A DNA stretch of 5,905 bases from Micrococcaceae bacterium UBA3381. GTDB taxonomy: Bacteria; Actinomycetota; Actinomycetes; Actinomycetales; Micrococcaceae. The position numbers were made by a program, and so were the translations under genes. Below, piece by piece: positions 1 to 4,748 of the stretch (positions within the stretch are counted from its first letter, which is position 1; the number at the start of each line of letters is the position of its first letter). Under the pieces are notes generated by a model. That model was given only the letters and a program-made list of their open reading frames with translations, was not told the origin of the DNA and searched no databases. The stretch covers positions 6,250 through 12,154 of the forward strand of contig DEPX01000014.1 in the NCBI GenBank assembly GCA_002358975.1, read 5' to 3'.

Positions 1-671
1 GTGTAATCAATGGATGCCGGATCAGAGGCGTTAATGACCTGGATCTGGGTGCCATTGGCAGTAATGGTGCTGGCTTCTTCATCCACCTGGATGGTGCCGT
101 TGAAGGCACCGTGCACCGAGTCGCGACGCAACAAAGACGCCCGTTTATGAATATCATCGGCAGATTTGGGACGCACAACAATGGCACGCAGGCGCAGCTT
201 AGTGCCGCCACCGGCGTGGTCCAACAGGATGCGAGCCAACAGACGGCCAATACGTCCGAACCCGTACAAGACTACATCTGTGGTCTCGCCGAGGCCTTCG
301 CCACCCTTATCAACGATGCCGGCCAGTTCATCGCGCACAAATGCTTCGGCGTCGCCACCTACTTCATGGAACTTCTTGACCATACGAGCCAGGTCCACTG
401 AGCCGGCGCCAAGATTCAGTTGCGACATCGCCTGGAGAATGGCAAACGAATCTTCAACCGGGAGAATGGATTCGTCGACTTGGCGGGCGAAGCGGTGTGC
501 CTTCAAGATGTCAACTACCGATTGGTGAACGAGGCTTCGACCATAAATGGATGTCACGACATTGTTGTTGCGGTACAACGAACCGATGAGCGGAACCATT
601 TGCTCAGCCAACTGCTCACGTTCGCTCCACTGTTGTAGAGTCTCCTGTGTGCTGGCGGTGATATCTGCCAC
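1..671 (-). CDS. gap: Glyceraldehyde-3-phosphate dehydrogenase, GapB type with N-terminal extension (3' end outside window)
   Basis: The product interconverts glyceraldehyde-3-phosphate and 1,3-bisphosphoglycerate in the cytoplasm. The 223 visible residues contain an extension of about 130 residues (RNNNVVTSIYGRSLVHQSVVD at about 35-54), then the Rossmann start VVLYGFGRIGRLLARIL (133-149) and the GAPDH signature LLRRDSVHGAFNGTI (180-194). The catalytic cysteine domain lies beyond the window. Such an extension is known from the roughly 480-residue Corynebacterium GapB and relatives, which act mainly in gluconeogenesis. The strand after GFGRIG ends in AIVVRPKSADD, with basic residues where NAD-specific enzymes carry an aspartate; I infer NADP use. 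The GTG start at 669-671 was chosen because AAAAGGA lies about 7 bases upstream and an in-frame TGA closes the frame 16 codons before, with no ATG between. The gene follows the HNH nuclease on the same strand after a 125-bp gap. Family call is firm; the symbol could be gapB or gapX. Confidence 0.9.
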   Translation of the reverse strand, partial: MADITASTQETLQQWSEREQLAEQMVPLIGSLYRNNNVVTSIYGRSLVHQSVVDILKAHRFARQVDESILPVEDSFAILQAMSQLNLGAGSVDLARMVKKFHEVGGDAEAFVRDELAGIVDKGGEGLGETTDVVLYGFGRIGRLLARILLDHAGGGTKLRLRAIVVRPKSADDIHKRASLLRRDSVHGAFNGTIQVDEEASTITANGTQIQVINASDPASIDY

Positions 672-737
672 GGTATGGTCCTTTTCTGCAGGTTGGGTGA
701 TTGGCGGACGGCCAACTCATGGAAAACAAACACTCTT

Positions 738-743
738 ATCTTA
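738..743 (-). promoter_or_regulatory. Possible -10 box for the gap gene
   Basis: On the minus strand TAAGAT lies 67 bases upstream of the GTG start, inside the 125-bp gap after the HNH nuclease gene. It fits the actinobacterial TAnnnT pattern, but I find no convincing -35 hexamer at 16-18 bp. The remaining gap sequence shows no strong terminator for the nuclease gene. Confidence 0.25.
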
Positions 744-796
744 GCGTTACACAGCAAAGGATACTGCTAAACGAAGCCAGCATAAAGTTGTTGCCG

Positions 797-1525
797 CTAC
801 CGGCGAAGAATGGGCAGCTCGTCGTCGACGGTGTAGGTCGGCTCCGAAGGGCATTGCAATAAAGTATCCCGGATCGCATCGTATTCTGCCTGGGTCATCC
901 AAAGCTCGTATTTCGCCTTTACTGGTGTTTGGATAGCCACATATTGGCAGCGAAACGATTTATTGGATGGTAACCAACTGGCGGCATCCGAATCGGATTT
1001 TTGTTGGTTCGCCGAACCATCGACTGCCAAAAGGTTTAATGGGTCATTGGCGATTCGTTGCCGTTGTTCTTCCGACAACTCTCGGGCCCCTTTTTGCCAT
1101 GCATCGGATAATGCTACGATATGGTCAATTTGAACGTCCATAGACGTCTCGGGACCACGGGTAAATTCGATAGTGGTTGCGGTAAACGGATCATCTAAGA
1201 GCCCAGATAGCACCCGGCAATTATCAGGGCCTGTAACTACCTGATCTAATTCACGTTGCAACACATCGTTACGGGCGTCACAACCATTGCCATCGGGATC
1301 CAACCAGCCATTACCAAACTCGTCTCTGCTGTACCCGGTGCGTGGAGCCCGGCCTTTTATCTCTAAGGTTTCCAACTGCTCTAATGCGGTGCCTTCTTGC
1401 GGAACATAATCTTCGTCAGCTGGAAAAGCATATGTGGCGATCAGATAGATTCCAACAAGGACCAAAGCGATAGGCCACGGCAGTTTTTTAGCAAGTTTAG
1501 TTGCGGTACGACGACGCTGAGGCAA
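797..1525 (-). CDS. Membrane-anchored or secreted HNH endonuclease (DUF1524 / GmrSD C-terminal-like)
   Basis: A 242-residue protein. Residues 1-15 are basic (RRR, KK), and 16-34 form one hydrophobic segment (PWPIALVLVGIYLIATYAF), so it is a signal anchor or signal peptide with the remainder outside the cell. The nuclease core has DVQIDHIVALSDAW at 130-143, with the DH pair at 134-135. NDPLNLLAV follows at 160-168, then SANQQKSDSDAASWLPSN at 171-188, giving the H...N...(N/K) order of beta-beta-alpha-metal HNH nucleases of the DUF1524 type. Cysteines 82, 103, 193 and 225 may form two disulfides, consistent with export. The start is a TTG at 1523-1525: an in-frame TAG lies about 13 codons upstream with no ATG or GTG between, and GAAAGA sits about 7 bases before it. 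The gene begins 30 bp after the 3' end of rnpB on the same strand. Exported relatives are widespread in actinobacteria, with a proposed role in nucleic-acid degradation; the real substrate is not known. Confidence 0.85.
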   Translation of the reverse strand: MPQRRRTATKLAKKLPWPIALVLVGIYLIATYAFPADEDYVPQEGTALEQLETLEIKGRAPRTGYSRDEFGNGWLDPDGNGCDARNDVLQRELDQVVTGPDNCRVLSGLLDDPFTATTIEFTRGPETSMDVQIDHIVALSDAWQKGARELSEEQRQRIANDPLNLLAVDGSANQQKSDSDAASWLPSNKSFRCQYVAIQTPVKAKYELWMTQAEYDAIRDTLLQCPSEPTYTVDDELPILRR

Positions 1526-1555
1526 GGCAGATCTTTCGGCAAAATGAGTGATGGA

Positions 1556-1916
1556 CGGGATGGAGTGCTATAAGCCGGATTCTGTCAGCTCACGATTATG
1601 CGTCGTGGGCTTGATGACCATCTATCTGGTGTCTGCGTTACCGCAGCACTCAAGCAATCAACCCGAACACTGGGCGGGCCGCCTCATAGCGTGTTCTGCT
1701 TGATCTTGCACCGGATGGGGTTTACCGAGCCGGGCGTGTCACCACGTCCGCTGGTGGTCTCTTACTCCACCCTTTCACCCTTACCTCTAAAGAGGCGGTC
1801 TACTTTCTGTGGCACTGGCCTGCGGATTGCTCCGAGTGGGTGTTACCCACCATCATGCCCTGTGGTGTCCGGACTTTCCTCGACTTTATGTCGCGGTCAT
1901 CCGCAACTCCATCCCG
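1556..1916 (-). ncRNA. rnpB: RNase P RNA, bacterial class A
   Basis: This is the catalytic RNA of RNase P, which trims the 5' leader of precursor tRNAs. Reading the minus strand, the conserved 5' core GAGGAAAGTCCGGAC is at 1881-1867. The tRNA-CCA binding loop motif GGTAAACCCC is at 1726-1717, and the 3' core GACAGAATCCGGCTTATAG is at 1586-1568. The ends are set by helix P1: the 5' strand at 1916-1906 (CGGGATGGAGT) pairs perfectly with the 3' strand at 1566-1556, an 11-bp helix. Mature ends may differ by a few bases. The resulting length of about 361 nt is within the class A range. No intrinsic terminator is visible after the 3' end, and the HNH nuclease gene starts 30 bp later. Reading frames on the opposite strand across this gene are not real. 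Confidence 0.97.
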
Positions 1917-1947
1917 AGGTTCTCAGTTTAGCGAACTTTGTCCAACG

Positions 1948-1953
1948 AATATA
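1948..1953 (-). promoter_or_regulatory. Likely -10 box of rnpB
   Basis: On the minus strand TATATT lies about 31 bp before the inferred 5' end of RNase P RNA. TTGAGT is found 14 bp upstream and AGTTTG 17 bp upstream; both are weak -35 candidates. The start site would be near 1940, so a short 5' leader would need to be removed, or the true P1 boundary lies further out. The box overlaps the -10 box of the divergent yaaA gene. Confidence 0.4.
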
Positions 1954-1955
1954 GT
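1950..1955 (+). promoter_or_regulatory. Likely -10 box of yaaA
   Basis: TATAGT is a near-consensus -10 hexamer 22 bp before the yaaA ATG. TTTAGC, 17 bp upstream (1927-1932), is a poor -35 match. Transcription would start at about 1962, leaving a leader of about 16 nt with no clear Shine-Dalgarno sequence. The box shares four base pairs with the opposing TATATT of rnpB. Confidence 0.45.
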
Positions 1956-1977
1956 CTCAGCTATTACACTCAAACTC

Positions 1978-2727
1978 ATGCTCATTTTGTTGCCCCCTTC
2001 CGAAGGTAAGACCGCGCCAGAAGACGGCCCCTCACTTGACTTTAATGATCTGGTGTTTCCAGGTCTTTCTGGTGAACGCCGCACGGTGATACATGAACTA
2101 CAAGTGGTTTCTAGTCTGGCGAATGCTCACGAAATATTGAAGGTGGGCAAAACCTTGCAGCACGAAATAACCGCCAATCAACAGCTATTACATGCAGCTA
2201 CGGCTCCGGCGTGGCAGGTATATACGGGGGTACTTTTTGATGCTTTGGATTACGGCACTCTAGACCAGATTGATGCTGATGCAGCGGTGGTCTTTTCCGC
2301 GTTATTTGGTGTCACACGGCTAGGTGATCCGATCCCGAACTACCGGTATCCGGCAACAGCCAAACTGCCGGCCATCGGCAATATCGGTACTTGGTGGCGC
2401 GAACGGTTGACCACCTCTTTGAACGCTTATGCCACCGGACCAATTATTGATTGCCGTTCGACACCATATAAGTCGTTCTGGAAAACGCCACCGTTACGCA
2501 CCGTAACCGTTGATGTGTTCCAACGGGTCAACGGTGAACTGAAAACTGTCTCGCATTGGGCAAAACAAGCCCGAGGTTATGTAGCACGCCAGCTTTTGCT
2601 CGCTCATGCCAGCAAGCCGATTGGGTCCTTGGAACAAGTTGCTGAGACCGTAGAAGAGTTATATGAAGTCGAACTAATCCGGCCCACCACGAAAAAAGCC
2701 GGATCACTGCGGATCGTATTGGACTAG
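1978..2727 (+). CDS. yaaA: Peroxide stress protein YaaA (DUF328 family)
   Basis: A 249-residue cytoplasmic protein of the YaaA family. In Escherichia coli it is induced by hydrogen peroxide, lowers free intracellular iron and so limits Fenton damage; a DNA-binding fold has been described for the family. Family blocks are visible in order: LILLPPSEGKT at 2-12, VYTGVLFDALDY at 81-92, SALFGVTRLGDPIPNYR at 107-123, and SHWAKQARGYVARQLL at 192-207 near the C-terminus. The length is normal for the family and the frame is intact. The ATG at 1978 was chosen because it places the LPPSEGK motif directly at the N-terminus, as in relatives; the frame further upstream runs through rnpB and cannot be coding. 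No Shine-Dalgarno sequence precedes it, so initiation on a short or leaderless mRNA is plausible. The gene is divergent from rnpB, and its TAG stop abuts the stop codon of the convergent zinc-ribbon gene. Confidence 0.92.
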   Translation: MLILLPPSEGKTAPEDGPSLDFNDLVFPGLSGERRTVIHELQVVSSLANAHEILKVGKTLQHEITANQQLLHAATAPAWQVYTGVLFDALDYGTLDQIDADAAVVFSALFGVTRLGDPIPNYRYPATAKLPAIGNIGTWWRERLTTSLNAYATGPIIDCRSTPYKSFWKTPPLRTVTVDVFQRVNGELKTVSHWAKQARGYVARQLLLAHASKPIGSLEQVAETVEELYEVELIRPTTKKAGSLRIVLD

Positions 2728-3459
2728 TCAGTTTCGCACTAAAATCGCGCCGGTGTCGGGGCAATAGGCTAATTCGTTTGCCGGCGTATTATTGATGGCT
2801 GCTAGTTCAGCCGGAGCGATCGGAAGCCCGGCACCCGATAAGCCATCGGCTCTGAGTTCCATGGCGCCAATCCCCTGGTTATGGTCTCGCAGCTGCTCGT
2901 ATTCGGTCACTAAGTCGGTAGGCAAATCATTGGTTATTGCTGCCCGCTCAGCAGTGAGTTCTTTGCCTTGTTTGGAAAGCTGTTGTCCTTGTTCATTCAG
3001 AGTCGTGATCCGAGCGTTTACGGCCTGTTCTGCTTCGGTAACATTCGTCTCGGCTTTTTCCATAGCTTGCTGTGATTCTTCTAGCGTTTGCATCGCCGTG
3101 AACTGATCGTTTTCAAGCTGTTCAATGCGGATGGTCAGCTCAGCGATTTCTGTGGTGACCGCTTGGATATCGCGGGACGAAACGTCATCCGCATCTAACC
3201 GAGACTGCAGGTCATTTCTGCGCTTGGTAGTTTCTGTGACGACATGTTCAGCCTGTTGCACTGCAAACTGATGCTCATCGACTTGGGCCTTCATGGTGTT
3301 GACACGTTGAACGGCCGAAGCACCGTCTTGTCGTAATTGTTTCAACTGGTCGTCATGGCGTATTGCGTTGAGTTGGTTTCGCACCCTAGTCAGCTGGCTG
3401 TCCAGGGATTGCAAATCGAGCAGTTGGCGTTGCTGCTCACTAGTTGCGGTAATGCTCAT
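2728..3459 (-). CDS. Coiled-coil zinc-ribbon family protein (CdsZ-like) with degenerate ribbon
   Basis: A 243-residue protein. Residues about 8-175 are rich in Q, E, R and L in heptad-like order (LLDLQSLDSQLTRVRNQL; EIAELTIRIEQLENDQ) and should form a long antiparallel coiled-coil hairpin. The C-terminus (195-243) aligns with the C4-type zinc-ribbon domain of this family, typically a CxxC pair, then SPAEL, then a second CxxC before GxILVR. Here the first pair is replaced (GLSGAGLPIAPAEL, 206-219) and the second keeps only Cys233 (AYCPDTGAILVR, 231-242), so zinc binding by the usual four cysteines is not possible. The ATG at 3459 was preferred to a start at 3501, which would overlap nif3 by 38 bp and has no better ribosome site; GGAA lies about 8 bases before 3459. 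The gene is 4 bp downstream of nif3, a pairing conserved in actinobacteria and beyond. Relatives have been linked to ribosome-associated or nucleic-acid-associated roles; the exact function here is unknown. Confidence 0.85.
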   Translation of the reverse strand: MSITATSEQQRQLLDLQSLDSQLTRVRNQLNAIRHDDQLKQLRQDGASAVQRVNTMKAQVDEHQFAVQQAEHVVTETTKRRNDLQSRLDADDVSSRDIQAVTTEIAELTIRIEQLENDQFTAMQTLEESQQAMEKAETNVTEAEQAVNARITTLNEQGQQLSKQGKELTAERAAITNDLPTDLVTEYEQLRDHNQGIGAMELRADGLSGAGLPIAPAELAAINNTPANELAYCPDTGAILVRN

Positions 3460-3463
3460 ATAG

Positions 3464-4381
3464 TTATTCCGTTTCGCTTTCGATCTTGTGTGTATCGTCA
3501 CCCGAGGTCAAAATGAAATCCCAGGGGTCGGTGTTGATCGCCGATACGGCAGAAGTTACGGTCAATCCGTCATCAGCCAAGGCACGCTCTAGAGCATTGG
3601 CCCCGGCCGGCAGCCACAGCCATTCAGATGCGAAATGGGACACATCGATCAGATAGGGTCTATCCGTTTCCACCATGGCTTGTTCCCGGGCCTCGGACGC
3701 CGGGTGGTGACGTAAATCGGCGGTGATGTACACATCAGCTTCATGCTCGCGCACCTGATCAAATAAACTATCGCCTGCTCCCCCAGTGATAGCTACTTTT
3801 GATACCAATCCGGTGGGATCTCCGGCGACCCGAACACCACCTGCAACAGCGGGCAGTGCGCTATAGACTCTGGCAGCAAATTCATCGAGTCGCAGCGCTG
3901 CTGGTAGTGTGCCTACTCGTCCGATGCCTTCCTCTTCAAGCCCATCAGTAGCGGCCGCCAAAGGCACCACCTGCTCGAGGCCTAGAATTTCTGCCAGTAC
4001 ATCAGAGACACCTCCCACCGCCGAGTCAGCGTTGGTATGTGCTGTGATCAGTGCGCAAGAGCTTTCCACTAAAGTATGCAGCACCTTGCCCTTAAATGTA
4101 GTAGCGGCCATTGACGTCACCGGCCGAAGAAATAAAGGGTGGTGGGTAATGACCAAATCTGCTTCATAGGCAATTGCCTCATCAGCAACAGCCTGCACCG
4201 GGTCAACGGCCCAGTGAATTCGCTTGATGATTTGGTCTGGTCTACCAGCAACCACACCGGAAGCATCCCATTGCTCTTGCAAATCCAACGGCCACAACGA
4301 CTCCATTGCCTGAAGTACTTGTGAAAGCGTTGGGTGTACCACTGTCTGATCTGATGTTTGCTGCGATGCCATGGTGTCCAT
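3464..4381 (-). CDS. Nif3-like dinuclear metal centre protein (YbgI/YqfO family)
   Basis: A 305-residue protein of the Nif3 family, sometimes labelled GTP cyclohydrolase 1 type 2 homolog; its physiological reaction is not settled. Metal-site motifs are all present: DLVITHHPLF at 75-84 (His80, His81), AHTNADSAVGG at 114-124 (Asp119), and DVSHFASEW at 246-254 (His249, Glu253), which together hold two metal ions. EQWDASGVVAGRP (36-48) matches the usual WDNVGLLVG segment. ADVYITADLRHHPASEA (215-231) belongs to the second half-domain. There is no large inserted domain in the middle beyond that of ordinary actinobacterial members. The start is uncertain: the ATG at 4381 has AGCAGG 4 bases upstream, an ATG at 4372 is possible, and a GTG at 4408 lies directly against its purine tract. 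It is the first gene of a two-gene operon with the zinc-ribbon protein and diverges from the NlpC/P60 gene. Confidence 0.92.
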   Translation of the reverse strand: MDTMASQQTSDQTVVHPTLSQVLQAMESLWPLDLQEQWDASGVVAGRPDQIIKRIHWAVDPVQAVADEAIAYEADLVITHHPLFLRPVTSMAATTFKGKVLHTLVESSCALITAHTNADSAVGGVSDVLAEILGLEQVVPLAAATDGLEEEGIGRVGTLPAALRLDEFAARVYSALPAVAGGVRVAGDPTGLVSKVAITGGAGDSLFDQVREHEADVYITADLRHHPASEAREQAMVETDRPYLIDVSHFASEWLWLPAGANALERALADDGLTVTSAVSAINTDPWDFILTSGDDTHKIESETE

Positions 4382-4430
4382 TGTGCCTGCTAGCAATACT
4401 GAAATCACCCTTTAATGCACCCAACTACTG

Positions 4431-4458
4431 CAGATACCCGGGCTACCAGGAACGACAA
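4431..4458 (-). promoter_or_regulatory. Possible nif3 promoter
   Basis: On the minus strand TTGTCG (4458-4453) and TATCTG (4436-4431) are separated by 16 bp. The predicted start would be near 4424, giving a leader of about 43 nt to the ATG at 4381. The -10 match is only partial. Confidence 0.25.
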
Positions 4459-4482
4459 CCCGCCTGCGCCTATGGCAGGTTA

Positions 4483-4497
4483 CTTGTGAGACACAAG
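4483..4497. repeat. Perfect interrupted palindrome, possible operator
   Basis: CTTGTGAGACACAAG consists of two perfectly inverted 6-bp arms (CTTGTG / CACAAG) around a 3-bp centre. No T-tract follows on either strand, so it is not an intrinsic terminator. Its place between two divergent genes, 102 bp from the nif3 start and 252 bp from the hydrolase start, suits a binding site for a dimeric regulator; which one is unknown. Confidence 0.4.
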
Positions 4498-4518
4498 GCA
4501 AAACCGGCCAAAATCCAA

Positions 4519-4546
4519 GGTCACAGAATAATAACAGTAAATTAAC
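4519..4546 (+). promoter_or_regulatory. Hexamer array 1, MtrA-like direct repeat
   Basis: Three hexamers repeat with an exact 11-bp period: GGTCAC (4519-4524), AATAAC (4530-4535) and ATTAAC (4541-4546). Reported sites of the response regulator MtrA are direct repeats of GTAAC/GTCAC-like hexamers with 5 bp between them. The match here is to the spacing and to the ending TAAC or TCAC; the assignment to MtrA is inference, supported by the nature of the downstream gene. Confidence 0.4.
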
Positions 4547-4636
4547 AGGAATTCGCTAAATCGCCATTGTGCTGCGCATCGAGCGGGCAAGAATAGCGGA
4601 GCCAAGCCAAACACGCCTTGTCTCAGGTTGCAGGTT

Positions 4637-4674
4637 GATAACAAGAATGTCACGGTTAATAACGTTCTGATAAC
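4637..4674 (+). promoter_or_regulatory. Hexamer array 2, MtrA-like direct repeat
   Basis: Four hexamers lie on one helical face: GATAAC (4637-4642), TGTCAC (4648-4653), AATAAC (4658-4663) and GATAAC (4669-4674), at steps of 11, 10 and 11 bp. The pair AATAAC-N5-GATAAC is the cleanest. The array ends 75 bp before the hydrolase ATG and 15 bp before a TTGACG hexamer. OmpR-family regulators bind tandem half-sites at about 10-11 bp, so a row of two dimers is possible. Confidence 0.45.
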
Positions 4675-4688
4675 GGACCGTCCGGAAG

Positions 4689-4718
4689 TTGACGACCGTC
4701 TTCCAGACATCCAAATCT
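4689..4718 (+). promoter_or_regulatory. Possible promoter of the NlpC/P60 gene
   Basis: TTGACG (4689-4694) is a strong -35 match. The best -10 at a usable distance is AAATCT (4713-4718), 18 bp away and weak. If correct, the start is near 4725 and the leader is about 24 nt, with the hexamer array immediately upstream of the -35, a place typical of an activator. A promoter further upstream is not excluded. Confidence 0.3.
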
Positions 4719-4748
4719 AACACGTCGACTTTTTGAGAGAAATAACTA

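Larger units (their letters stand above)
4382..4748. other. Non-coding divergent control region between nif3 and the NlpC/P60 gene
   Basis: This 367-bp stretch holds no coding region that I can support. Short frames exist on both strands but match nothing and have poor starts. It contains a palindrome at 4483-4497, hexamer arrays at 4519-4546 and 4637-4674, a small inverted repeat CGGACcGTCCG at 4674-4684, a candidate promoter for each flanking gene, and a Shine-Dalgarno GAGAGA at 4735-4740 for the plus-strand gene. The portion 4547-4636 shows only weak local hairpins. Confidence 0.75.

Noticed and set aside
111..757. Several plus- and minus-strand open frames overlapping the gap gene.
   Set aside because: They are shadows in other frames: the GapB-type protein with GFGRIG and DSVHG motifs accounts for this DNA.
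1598..1954. A plus-strand open frame of 118 codons.
   Set aside because: It lies almost wholly opposite RNase P RNA, whose conserved core explains the sequence, and it has no family resemblance.
1840..1977. An upstream in-frame start that would add 46 residues to YaaA.
   Set aside because: The extension would be encoded within rnpB, and relatives begin directly with the LLPPSEGK segment.
3460..3501. A start at 3501 that would add 14 residues to the zinc-ribbon protein.
   Set aside because: It would overlap nif3 by 38 bp, and the added residues (MTIHTRSKAKRNNY) do not resemble the family N-terminus; the ATG at 3459 gives the usual 4-bp operon spacing.
4483..4497. The CTTGTG/CACAAG hairpin as a terminator.
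   Set aside because: The stem is only 6 bp, has no T-tract on either strand, and both neighbouring genes point away from it.
4480..4710. A minus-strand open frame of 76 codons in the divergent control region.
   Set aside because: It has no recognisable domain, its residue composition is unlike that of the neighbouring proteins, and it overlaps several apparent regulatory sites.
4547..4740. A c-di-AMP (ydaO type) riboswitch, which often precedes NlpC/P60 and rpf genes in actinobacteria; GCTAAATCGC...GCGGAGCCAA looked suggestive.
   Set aside because: The conserved GGGGTGAAT-like segment and the 3' core (CCGnCAGCTAAC) are absent, so the covariance pattern is not met. A covariance-model search against the ydaO family would settle it.
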